Source of the DNA: Bacillota bacterium
GTDB taxonomy: Bacteria > Bacillota > Clostridia > Lachnospirales > Lachnospiraceae
Length of the DNA stretch: 7,156 nucleotides
NCBI GenBank assembly: GCA_023421505.1
Contig: JAEZTJ010000050.1
Coordinates: 1-7,156, forward strand
Direction of reading: 5' to 3'
The notes under the pieces: model-generated
The model's database searches: none
Told to the model about the DNA's origin: nothing
What the model saw: the letters and a program-made list of their open reading frames with translations, nothing else
Shown: piece after piece, positions 1-5,228 of the stretch
Layout: each line of letters starts with the position of its first letter
Position numbering within the stretch: position 1 is the stretch's first letter
Made by a program: the position numbers and the translations under genes

Positions 1-8
1 TCGCTCAT
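1..8 (-). CDS. Start of a gene leaving the left edge (partial)
   Basis: An ATG at 8..6 on the minus strand is preceded, five bases away, by a perfect GGAGG Shine-Dalgarno site (18..14). Only the first codons (Met-Ser) are inside the window, so no product can be given. The perfect 12-bp palindrome at 27-54 lies directly upstream of the ribosome binding site, which suggests a regulated gene or an autoregulator, but that is inference. The strength and spacing of the Shine-Dalgarno site are what support a real start here. Confidence 0.5.
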
Positions 9-26
9 GGGAACCTCCATAAATCC

Positions 27-54
27 CACTTTTCACACTAAGGTGTGAAAAGTG
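27..54. promoter_or_regulatory. Perfect 12-bp palindrome, operator-like
   Basis: CACTTTTCACAC at 27-38 and its exact reverse complement at 43-54 are separated by four bases. No T-run follows on either strand, so this is not a classic intrinsic terminator. On the minus strand it lies about 9 bases upstream of a GGAGG site and the start codon at 8..6, and a -10-like TATAAA (70..65) lies just upstream of it. Both placements fit an operator, or an RNA hairpin in the 5' untranslated leader. The binding protein is unknown. Confidence 0.55.
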
Positions 55-122
55 CAATAAGTGTTTTATAGAGATTTTCTCATGATCAGTATGCAGAAAC
101 AAGGCACCTTTTTATAAAGCGC

Positions 123-347
123 TTACGATTTATCTCTGCTTATTACAAATGAGCCACCTATTTGTGTTCCACCCAAATATGCATTATCCTTTCCAACCTT
201 CCACAATAACTTAGGTTTATCGGGTATACTAAAGCAGGATTGTCTTGTCCAATGTATCCCTGTCGGTTGAACTGCACAGCTATCATATAAGCCTTTTTCA
301 AATCCACCTATTCCCTCATTGTTATTAAATAATATGGAATTAATCAC
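123..347 (-). CDS. Short PQQ-propeller-like protein, truncated; possible immunity gene
   Basis: The start is the GTG at 347..345, six bases after a perfect GGAGG (358..354). The frame is open further upstream, but that stretch overlaps the tail of the preceding broken gene and has no comparable ribosome site. The product is 74 residues. Residues about 40-71 (IPDKPKLLWKVGKDNAYLGG, then GGSFVISRD) look like the first blade of a PQQ-like beta-propeller, a repeat family in which Trp-containing strands alternate with 'SPVIS.DGTIY'-type strands. Such a protein would need many more blades, so this is probably an N-terminal fragment whose rest has been lost; the stop at 125..123 lies in unrelated DNA. 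It follows a broken toxin-like tail by 37 bases, the usual place for an immunity gene. The immunity role is inferred from position only. Confidence 0.55.
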   Translation of the reverse strand: MINSILFNNNEGIGGFEKGLYDSCAVQPTGIHWTRQSCFSIPDKPKLLWKVGKDNAYLGGTQIGGSFVISRDKS

Positions 348-384
348 GATACACCTCCAAATAATTACCAGATAGGGAATAATA

Positions 385-606
385 CTAATACAATTGATAT
401 TCATAATACGGCAAAGCTGGTGGAATAGGTTGTCCATTTCCATTAAAGGCATCTTCAATTGCATCTCACAGCTGCTTTAAACTTCTAGTGAATGTATATG
501 CTAAATATTCCCGTCTAAATTCTGCATTTCTTACCATCACTTTTTGACCATCTTTTATCCTATATAACTCATAATATGCTGTTCCTGCCTCTTTAAATAT
601 AACTTT
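385..606 (-). pseudogene. Toxin-like C-terminal fragment with in-frame TGA
   Basis: A frame reading VIFKEAGTAYYELYRIKDGQ and onward to a C-terminus ending LPYYEYQLY runs from about 606 to a TAG at 387..385. It is broken by one TGA at 468..466 (SLKQL-stop-DAIEDAF). A Trp fits this position and is one base change away (TGG to TGA), so a nonsense mutation is the simplest reading. The 5' side is cut off by the 155-bp direct repeat that ends near 602; codons upstream of that are repeat DNA read out of frame. There is no start codon of its own. The position just before a strong GTG-initiated small gene suggests the C-terminal tip of a polymorphic toxin. The family is not recognised. Confidence 0.5.
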
Positions 607-757
607 ATGTATCCAGTTGTAAATCTCACAGCAATAATAGAATTCCAACTATAATTACCATAACAACTCCTATGAATATTAGTGTGCTATTAACTGCTTT
701 ATACTTTTCAGGCCCAAAGGGAGATTTTACAACTACCATTTTTGTGATATTTCCCCA
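602..757. repeat. Long direct repeat, copy A
   Basis: This stretch matches 2544-2697 in the same orientation, with a run of perfect identity across most of 691-757 and scattered substitutions and a small indel elsewhere. It carries the C-terminal half of a small membrane-protein gene on the minus strand. Beyond 757 the two copies become unrelated, and beyond 602 one copy enters a toxin-like frame while the other enters an Rhs core, so both ends are recombination junctions. Confidence 0.85.
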
Positions 758-760
758 CAT
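626..760 (-). pseudogene. Small membrane protein, C-terminal fragment (copy A)
   Basis: The minus frame from an ATG at 760..758 to a TGA at 628..626 encodes 44 residues: WGNITKMVVVKSPFGPEKYK, then a hydrophobic helix IFIGVVMVIIVGILLLL (about residues 28-44). The same protein is present in copy B (2542-2845), where about 30 more residues and another TM segment lie upstream. Here those N-terminal codons are missing and the DNA above 760 is unrelated, so this is a 5'-truncated copy. Small membrane proteins in this setting are often immunity proteins; that role is inference. No ribosome binding site precedes the ATG. Confidence 0.55.
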
Positions 761-864
761 TAGATTTACCGGTAGCCGCATGGAAGTTGCTTCTGTATGG
801 GATGTGTAGGTTTAATTCAATGGGTAACCGGGAATATCTGAAAATAAATTTGTTGTTTCGAAGT

Positions 865-907
865 AAAAAAAGGAGGCAGATAGTGTTCCACCAGTCTCCC
901 TTTTTTT
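865..907. terminator. Intrinsic terminator after the 930-1382 gene
   Basis: On the minus strand an A7 run and GGGAG pair with CTCC and a T7 run across a loop of about 20 bases, with one bulged G. The T-run (871..865) follows the stem, giving the layout of a Rho-independent terminator 23 bases past the stop of the 150-residue gene. The plus strand also has a T7 (901-907), so it could act in both directions. The stem is imperfect, which lowers the expected efficiency. Confidence 0.6.
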
Positions 908-929
908 AATCTACTACATTAATAAGTTT

Positions 930-1382
930 TTATTTAAGTAGCTTTATACCAAATATCACCTGTATATCTTTTTCTCCACAAAATTCAATGATTTTACTAA
1001 CAGGAATATACAGTTCATTTTTGACCTTTTCCAATTTCTTAATTTCATTATCTTGTATGTTCAATATATGTTTCCATTCTTGCTTTCCTTGAATTTCATT
1101 ATGTATGTCGCTAATATTCAATAATACTAATTCAATTTTAGGTTGACAATCTTCCAATTCGGATGAATAATCCATAACAAATAAATTTTTATTTTTAATA
1201 ATTTCAGACCGTAAGTCTGATTTATTGATTGTAATATAACCTTCTTCGTTACTTATATAGGTTATAAAATAATCATTTTTATGTCGCGCAAATAGTCTAA
1301 TGCGTATAGCTATATGGGGTATAGGTTCCAGTGTTTCTTCATTCACTATCCTTATATTAATATTATCAGCAAATAAATCCAT
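930..1382 (-). CDS. Hypothetical 150-residue protein, beta-sandwich-like N-terminus; possible immunity protein
   Basis: Starts at ATG 1382..1380 with AGAAAGGAA upstream (1398..1390, about 7 bases away). There is no signal peptide or membrane segment, so it is expected in the cytoplasm. Residues 7-60 (INIRIVNEETLEPIPHIAIR, then YISNEEGYITI) have the pattern of prealbumin or carboxypeptidase-regulatory-like beta-sandwich domains: strand, 'T.epi', strand, then a 'd.eG.i.i' turn. The rest alternates short strands and a charged helix (residues 110-124). I do not recognise a named family. The gene is intact, ends in a terminator, and lies directly behind a frame that could be a toxin tail (1403-1549). 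The order toxin tail, short gap, small cytoplasmic protein is typical of immunity genes, but nothing in the protein itself proves it. Confidence 0.8.
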   Translation of the reverse strand: MDLFADNINIRIVNEETLEPIPHIAIRIRLFARHKNDYFITYISNEEGYITINKSDLRSEIIKNKNLFVMDYSSELEDCQPKIELVLLNISDIHNEIQGKQEWKHILNIQDNEIKKLEKVKNELYIPVSKIIEFCGEKDIQVIFGIKLLK

Positions 1383-1402
1383 TTATATATTCCTTTCTGA
1401 TT

Positions 1403-1549
1403 TTACCATGCAAAAATCGGCTCAAATACTGGGCTGAAGTTAGGCATACTGGGGTTGACTGGAAAAATATAAGATATTTGGAGGACACTCATGCCATATC
1501 CCATTACTAACTTGAGAAAGCCGTACAGGGCGTCGGGGAAGCAAAGCTT
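1403..1549 (-). other. Open frame fragment upstream of the 150-residue gene, possible toxin tail
   Basis: A minus frame without start codon evidence reads through a hydrophobic stretch (ALYGFLKLVMGYGMSVLQIS) into VNPSMPNFSPVFEPIFAW and ends at TAA 1405..1403, 20 bases before the next start codon. Position and ending resemble a toxin C-terminus followed by its immunity gene. The same DNA is also open on the plus strand, because this segment is GC-richer and poor in stops, so the frame could be accidental. No family is recognised. Confidence 0.22.
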
Positions 1550-1817
1550 TCAAAATAAGGGCAAAGGTTTCTGGATGCCATCCGGGAACATAACCTGCCC
1601 GGACAACAATCATAAGAAGGAGGTATCTATAATGATTACAGAGTACTTACCATTTCTGGTTTTCATATAGCCCGTTCCATGCCTGTCCCTGCCTTAATGT
1701 TACAGGGTATATGGCTGAAATCTCTCGTTTTTCCTGTGAGGTGCAGGGGTTCCATTACCGGCAGCCGCATGGAACAGTGCCTCGATACGGGTGGAACATT
1801 TAAATGCTCCTATATAG
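1440..1817. other. GC-richer unassigned segment
   Basis: About 380 bases clearly richer in G+C than both flanks, pointing to separate origin. On the plus strand a 59-codon frame (1491-1670) begins with ATG six bases after GGAGG, and contains an inner ATG at 1632 preceded by AAGGAGG that would encode MITEYLPFLVFI and stop. After that stop, GTTCCATGC (1674-1682) pairs with GCATGGAAC (1768-1776), CCCTGC (1687-1692) with GCAGGG (1743-1748), and ACAGG (1702-1706) with CCTGT (1733-1737), a nested foldable layout. TACCGGCAGCCGCATGGAA (1756-1774) matches 767-785 with one mismatch. No family is recognised; it may be a leader region or a mobile-element scar. Confidence 0.4.
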
Positions 1818-1862
1818 AAATGGAGTATAATCAATAATATCCCACTCCATTTATTGATTATA
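1818..1862. repeat. Two interlocking inverted repeats
   Basis: AAATGGAGT (1818-1826) is inverted at 1844-1852. TATAATCAATAA (1826-1837) is inverted at 1851-1862. The arms come in the order A, B, A', B' and share bases at the edges, so as RNA they form either mutually exclusive hairpins or a pseudoknot; as DNA they could be overlapping binding sites or an element end. No T-run follows and the stems are AT-rich, so terminator function is doubtful. Confidence 0.6.
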
Positions 1863-1990
1863 TACCTGTTTATCATAGAAAAGTAAATGGTAATTAACAG
1901 TAATAATTTTACATTTTCTCAAACCGGAAAAAGCACCAAGCATTCAACCAGCTAATACCTCTTTGAGAAATCATATTTGAACAAATTACA

Positions 1991-2182
1991 TTAAGACACA
2001 TAATAATAAATAGCCCCTAATATAAAGACAATATTTGCTGTTATCATCGTCAATTTAACTGTCTTTTTAGAAAATCTACCAAATACCCCCATTCTAATCC
2101 AGACTCCCAAGTTAAGAAAAATCATACAAAACAAACACAGAGCAATGTATTTCAGTATATTCCACAAACTTATCACCACCAA
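1991..2182 (-). CDS. Small two-TM membrane protein; possible immunity protein of the Rhs remnant
   Basis: 63 residues if read from the TTG at 2182. In-frame GTG codons at 2179 and 2176 and a TTG at 2167 (after a GGTGG-like site) are alternatives; there is no ATG, so the N-terminus is uncertain and may be truncated. Two hydrophobic helices lie at about residues 7-29 (WNILKYIALCLFCMIFLNLG and on) and 44-62, separated by a basic loop (GRFSKKTVK). The gene begins 8 bases after the stop of the Rhs core fragment, the classical slot for a cognate immunity protein, and small membrane proteins commonly neutralise membrane-acting toxins. The toxin part that would have preceded it is only about 20 residues long, so it has been lost. 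The function is inferred from position. Confidence 0.6.
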   Translation of the reverse strand: MVVISLWNILKYIALCLFCMIFLNLGVWIRMGVFGRFSKKTVKLTMITANIVFILGAIYYYVS

Positions 2183-2190
2183 ATAAAAAT

Positions 2191-2545
2191 TTAATAATAT
2201 AAATCTTCAATAAATTCCGCGACTTCAGTAGTATATGGCGTATTACCTGTAGAATCTGTATATATTTAAGGATTAATATAACAATAGGAATATAAATTCA
2301 AACTTAATGGATTATCTATCTAGCCTTCAACAGTATCTTCATTAATGAATCTGCCTATACTTGGATCATAATATATAGCTCTGAGATAATACAACTCTGT
2401 CTCTTCGTCATACACCTCCATGGCATATTTCCGTTGACTTCTTTCTTCGCTAATACTCTGTCCGGTCCCCATACATAGTTAGATGTAACTTCAGAAGAGT
2501 TCTATTCTTCTGCTACCAGCTTACCCGATAAATCATGAATATTAC
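2191..2545 (-). pseudogene. Rhs/WapA-type polymorphic toxin core, decayed fragment
   Basis: The minus strand encodes the end of an Rhs repeat-associated core: HDLSGKLVAEE, NYVWGPDRVLAKKEVNG, then after a frameshift near 2430 YAMEVYDEETELYYLRA, YYDPSIGRFINED (2373..2335) and NPLSLNLYSY. This is the hallmark YDxxTGLYYLRARYYDPxxGRFI..D..G..NP.SLN.Y.Y block that marks the boundary between shell and variable toxin domain. In-frame stops occur at 2504..2502 (TAG), 2322..2320 (TAG) and 2268..2266 (TAA), and one conserved Arg of RARYY has become Ile. After DSTGNTPYTTEVAEFIEDLYY the frame ends at 2191, leaving essentially no toxin domain. Intact Rhs proteins have well over a thousand residues; only about 115 remain. 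It cannot be functional. It may be a donor piece for recombination into a complete Rhs gene elsewhere. Confidence 0.88.
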
Positions 2546-2845
2546 TTTATGTATCCAAATGTAAGTATCACAGCAATAATATAATTCCACTTAAATACCA
2601 TAACAACTCCTATGTTTATTAGTGTGCTGTTAACTGCTTTATACTTTTCAGGCCCAAAGGGAGATTTTACAACTACCATTTATGTGATATTTCCCCAGAT
2701 TCCTGCAACAATAAGCCCATTGCCCCAACTTGCAAGATGTCCAGGAAAAATTATTTATATATGATGAAATATAAATAACGTGTATATAGGCAGATAAAAT
2801 AAACAGTAATGTATTTATGGTCTTAATTAGTATGCTTTCTTTCAT
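2542..2845 (-). pseudogene. Small membrane protein, frameshifted (copy B)
   Basis: Starts at ATG 2845..2843, six bases after AAGGA (2856..2852). The first frame gives a TM helix (TINTLLFILSAYIHVIYISS, about residues 9-31) and then loses sense near residue 40. The sense continues in the next frame as SWGNGLIVAGIWGNIT, a TAA at 2682..2680 where copy A has Lys, then MVVVKSPFGPEKYKAVNST, a hydrophobic segment and a stop at 2544..2542. Copy A keeps the Lys but lacks the N-terminus, so the two copies together suggest a parent of about 100 residues with three TM segments. A 2-base deletion near 2588 shifts the tail again. No family name is known to me; its place before an Rhs core piece suggests an immunity gene of an older cassette. 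Confidence 0.65.
2544..2697. repeat. Long direct repeat, copy B
   Basis: Partner of 602-757, about 1.94 kb apart in the same orientation. On its left it joins the Rhs core fragment, whereas copy A joins a toxin-like tail. On its right it continues into the intact 5' half of the small membrane-protein gene, which copy A lacks. Copy B is therefore closer to the ancestral layout on that side. Confidence 0.85.
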
Positions 2846-2869
2846 AAGAAATCCTTACTACACCTCTAT

Positions 2870-3189
2870 TTACAATTTACAAATACTCCTTTACAATTAA
2901 TAAACGTCAACTGTGGCTCTGTCGTTCCGATCAGATGCCACACCGGAACATTGGCTATACAAAAAATATTAATGCCGTACTTTCTTCCACAGTTCAGTCA
3001 ACTGGACAGCATCCCATCCCCTGTATTCCGTTTCGGTACTTAGGAGTAGATAACTGTCTTATCCTTCACTGATTCAGCAGGGATTTTTATTATGAACTTC
3101 CAAAGATATTCCTGTCTCGACCTGTTCGCGGACGACATGTCATAATCGAGGCTTTTGTTGGATACATTCTATTGTACTTAATTTATTAA
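2870..3189. other. No recognisable gene; GC-richer segment
   Basis: This 320-base stretch is richer in G+C between about 2905 and 3160 than its flanks. On the plus strand one frame from about 2897 to 3189 is open except for a single TGA after LGVDNCLILH; on the minus strand short frames include MSSANRSRQEYLWKFIIKIP and LLLSTETEYRGWDAVQLTEL. None has a ribosome site, a good start or a family I can name. I read it as an inserted or degraded piece of foreign DNA, possibly a transposase scar. Confidence 0.35.
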
Positions 3190-3831
3190 CTATAATTTAT
3201 TGGTGTAACTTTTGTATATATATACCCCATCCTCATGGCTCATTTCAATATAAATCTCGTTGTTAGTCTGCGCATCATCTAATCTCATATCTAATGGTAG
3301 CTGTAGGCATTTCTCAATTTCGTTTTCAATAGTGACAATTTCTTCAATGCGATTCAAATGTTCCATAAATTCTTTCTTAAATGTTGAAAAGACATTACAA
3401 AACTTTGCTGAATTCAACTCCTTAGGGTCCATTCCATAGTCATCCAACCCGTATCCCAATCTTCTATTTGATACCAACCTTCCCATTTTATAACCACCAA
3501 AAATATAAATATCATCATCAAAATTAGAAAAATACAATAGAGGTTCATCAATTGTTTTGGAAAGCATTTTAACTGTCTCTTCGACTGTTTCAAATGATAT
3601 TGATTCATCATAAATTGATATGAAGAACTCTGTTAGAATTATAAGCACTTCATTAGCGGAGAATCCTGGAAGATTTTCAATCATCCATCTGATTCTTTCA
3701 TCTTTAACCATATTAAGTGCTTCTTCCTTCTTCGCTTTAAATATGTCCTTTTTATAATATTCTTTTATTTTTAATATAATATTTTCATTTCCTTCAGCAA
3801 GGATATGTATACTTGCATATTTTTTACCCAT
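3190..3831 (-). CDS. Hypothetical 213-residue cytoplasmic protein; probable orphan immunity protein
   Basis: ATG at 3831..3829 with AGAAAGGAA (3851..3843) upstream; the spacer of 11 bases is slightly long. The protein is intact, soluble and acidic, with no signal or TM segment. It opens with KKYASIHI (residues 3-10), a short strand, then a Lys/Glu-rich helix region (19-52), a mixed region, and a motif FDDDIYIFGGYKMGRLV (104-120) followed by GYGLDDYG (126-133) and a helical tail. From memory, clostridial and Bacillus-type proteins with the same order (an opening 'YASIHI', a 'W/F...E.LS' helix, 'FDDD.F.....Y..G.L') occur near polymorphic-toxin loci; I cannot name a Pfam entry with certainty. 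The upstream gap of about 170 bases holds only a 31-residue open fragment. Codon use and AT content match the neighbouring genes. Confidence 0.82.
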   Translation of the reverse strand: MGKKYASIHILAEGNENIILKIKEYYKKDIFKAKKEEALNMVKDERIRWMIENLPGFSANEVLIILTEFFISIYDESISFETVEETVKMLSKTIDEPLLYFSNFDDDIYIFGGYKMGRLVSNRRLGYGLDDYGMDPKELNSAKFCNVFSTFKKEFMEHLNRIEEIVTIENEIEKCLQLPLDMRLDDAQTNNEIYIEMSHEDGVYIYKSYTNKL

Positions 3832-4000
3832 TAAACGTATAGTTCCTTTCTAATAAATTTATTTTGTATTCATATTATATTATTTTAGAATCCATATGCT
3901 TGCTTTTATAATTTTGCAGCAGCACTTATTCCTATTATCAGCAACCCATATTCCAATTGAATCGTCTATCAAAATCTAAGCTATAACTACCCGCTCCAGT

Positions 4001-4370
4001 TTATTTTCCTCTTACCTCTATCACATTACCATTATGGGGGTCTATTTTAATAAGAAAATCCTGATAAGGTGATTCAGTACTTGAATATGCAGCAAATTCC
4101 CAAAAAGATTCACTACATCTATTAATAACTTTTGGATCATCATATTGCAGAATATTATCTTCATCTAAATTATCTTTTGCTATATAAAATGCCTTATTAA
4201 TGTCAATTATCCAATGATCCGTATTAAGCTCTTCGTCACCTCCTCCCAATTCCTTTCTAGTACCATAAGTTGATCTAAAATCTAACAATACTATCAGTAT
4301 TCATATCAATAGTAACAAACGCATTTGCGTCAAGTTTTTGTGTAACATTCTCTTCTATAAAAGAAATATG
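4001..4370 (-). pseudogene. PepSY-like protein, frameshifted and 5'-truncated
   Basis: The longest frame (4288..4001) can only start at TTG 4288 and has no ribosome site. The preceding sense, SFIEENVTQKLDANAFVTID and MNTDSI, lies in the next frame from about 4370 and runs into a TAG within the other frame, so a small indel near 4290 has split the gene. The C-terminal part (residues 29-92 of the 95-residue frame) has PepSY layout: an amphipathic 'DINKAFYIAKDNLDE' helix, a Trp-containing strand (SFWEFAAYSS) and the closing strand DFLIKIDPHNGNVIEV with the typical Asp...Gly-x-hydrophobic turn. PepSY domains are usually secreted or membrane-anchored and some inhibit peptidases; the N-terminal signal expected for that is missing here. 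It lies between two other small unknown genes in the same direction. Confidence 0.6.
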
Positions 4371-4375
4371 TCATA

Positions 4376-4407
4376 CTTCTAATAAAGTGTGGCAAATTTA
4401 TTAGAAG
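4376..4407. repeat. Perfect 11-bp inverted repeat
   Basis: CTTCTAATAAA (4376-4386) is exactly inverted at 4397-4407 around a 10-base loop. It lies between the end of the membrane-protein gene and the PepSY-like remnant. The stem is AT-rich and no T-run follows on the minus strand, so it is a weak terminator candidate; it may instead slow ribosomes or bind a protein. Confidence 0.5.
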
Positions 4408-4500
4408 ACACTAATAATTACAGGATTACAATTATTTACATCATCAATAATTTCCTTACAGTACGTCCTTAATACATTTCAACAATAATTTCAAATTCAT
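4401..4500 (-). pseudogene. Small frameshifted remnant coupled to the membrane-protein gene
   Basis: An ATG at 4500..4498 overlaps the TGA of the upstream gene (ATGA), a translational-coupling arrangement, but its own frame stops after 14 codons. Neighbouring frames read EFEIIVEM and then VLRTYCKEIIDDVNNCNPVI, ending at TAA 4403..4401, which looks like one short protein broken by an indel near 4467. The family is not recognised. The overlap suggests that an intact partner gene was once cotranslated with the 163-residue protein. Confidence 0.35.
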
Positions 4501-4988
4501 GTGCTACGTATTAATAAATCGTTTAATAAGGGTATATTTAAATTCTCTGTTTTTTTAATACCATTTATAATATACTTTTTAAATATTTTTTTTACCTTCT
4601 TACCTTTATTATTTTTAAATATAATGGCCATATTTTCTCCACTAAAACTTAATCTTAGAGAAATTAATTCACCCTTTACAAAATTATATTTTCGATATTT
4701 TGAACATAGATAAATAACATCTCCTTTAAGTTCTATCGACAGAATTATATCATAAGCATAATATTTAAATAACATCAAGAACATAAGAGAAAGACCTATA
4801 AAATAGGCTGCAACTATGCAAACATCCTTATAACTAATAATTTCTTCATTACTTGTGGTTAAAAATGTAAACAATAATATAAAGATTAAGATAAATACTG
4901 CTAACAAAAAGTATGCTGTTCGAATAGCCTTATTGCATAATTTTATCATATGCTTTTCGTCATTATAAATTTGCATACATTGATCCAT
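4497..4988 (-). CDS. Two-TM membrane protein with basic, PH-like cytoplasmic tail
   Basis: ATG at 4988..4986 with a very strong AAGGAGG seven bases upstream. The 163-residue product has two TM helices (about residues 24-44 and 55-75), with a short loop (NEEIISYKD) between, and a C-terminal region from residue 78 on made of alternating strands (IILSIELKGDVIYL, LISLRLSFSGENMAIIF) followed by a Lys-rich stretch (KGKKVKKIFKK) and a helix. Two TM segments plus a small beta-rich tail is the layout of YcxB-like or bacterial PH-domain membrane proteins; the match is by architecture only. The first two hydrophobic segments plus the basic tail predict a cytoplasmic C-terminus. It is preceded by a leader of about 200 bases containing a hexanucleotide microsatellite and an extended -10 promoter, so its expression may vary with array length. 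A role as membrane immunity protein is possible. Confidence 0.82.
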   Translation of the reverse strand: MDQCMQIYNDEKHMIKLCNKAIRTAYFLLAVFILIFILLFTFLTTSNEEIISYKDVCIVAAYFIGLSLMFLMLFKYYAYDIILSIELKGDVIYLCSKYRKYNFVKGELISLRLSFSGENMAIIFKNNKGKKVKKIFKKYIINGIKKTENLNIPLLNDLLIRST

Positions 4989-5106
4989 TTAATAACCTCC
5001 TTCCATGTTTGGATAAGTAATAACAACTTATTTTTTCACCTTAATTTAAGGGTCATAATATCCTTAATCAAGTAATATAAGTATGTAAAAAAATATGTAG
5101 ATATAA

Positions 5107-5194
5107 CTGTATCTGTATCTGTATCTGTATCTGTATCTGTATCTGTATCTGTATCTGTATCTGTATCTGTATCTGTATCTGTATCTGTATCTGT
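5107..5194. repeat. Perfect hexanucleotide microsatellite (CTGTAT, 14 full units)
   Basis: Fourteen uninterrupted CTGTAT units from 5107 to 5190, followed by a partial CTGT. On the minus strand the unit reads ATACAG. It lies 119 bases upstream of the start codon at 4988 and a few bases downstream of an extended -10 element, so it would form the first part of the transcribed leader. Because the unit is six bases, gain or loss of units changes spacing but not reading frame. Perfect identity of all units indicates recent slippage or active turnover. Confidence 0.95.
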
Positions 5195-5199
5195 GAAGA

Positions 5200-5228
5200 A
5201 TTATAGCATTCTATACCCTTCTTGGGAA
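5200..5228 (-). promoter_or_regulatory. Extended -10 promoter for the membrane-protein gene
   Basis: On the minus strand a perfect TATAAT (5205..5200) is preceded by TGC (5208..5206), giving an extended -10. TTCCCA (5228..5223) lies 17 bases upstream as a weak -35 (four of six). Transcription would begin near 5193, at the edge of the microsatellite, and run into the gene at 4988. A second possible promoter nearer the gene, TTGATT with TAAATT 17 bases on (within 5041-5075), is weaker. The main promoter lies inside or at the edge of the IS110 remnant, so it may be element-derived. Confidence 0.55.

Noticed and set aside
27..54. Terminator for the 123-347 gene
   Set aside because: The hairpin has no T-run on the minus strand and sits right before another gene's ribosome site.
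348..464. Upstream extension of the 123-347 gene to an ATG at 464
   Set aside because: The extra residues overlap the broken toxin tail in another frame and have no ribosome site, while the GTG at 347 has a perfect GGAGG at the right distance.
466..468. TGA read as tryptophan or selenocysteine (alternative code)
   Set aside because: TAA and TAG stops also break neighbouring frames, and intact genes end in TGA, so decay explains it better.
3414..3611. Minus-strand 65-residue frame
   Set aside because: Lies wholly within the 213-residue gene in another frame and has no ribosome site.
4501..4713. Plus-strand 70-residue hydrophobic frame
   Set aside because: It is the antisense of the two-TM protein gene, whose start, ribosome site and composition are far better.
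5107..5194. CRISPR array
   Set aside because: The unit is only six bases with no spacers; it is a microsatellite.
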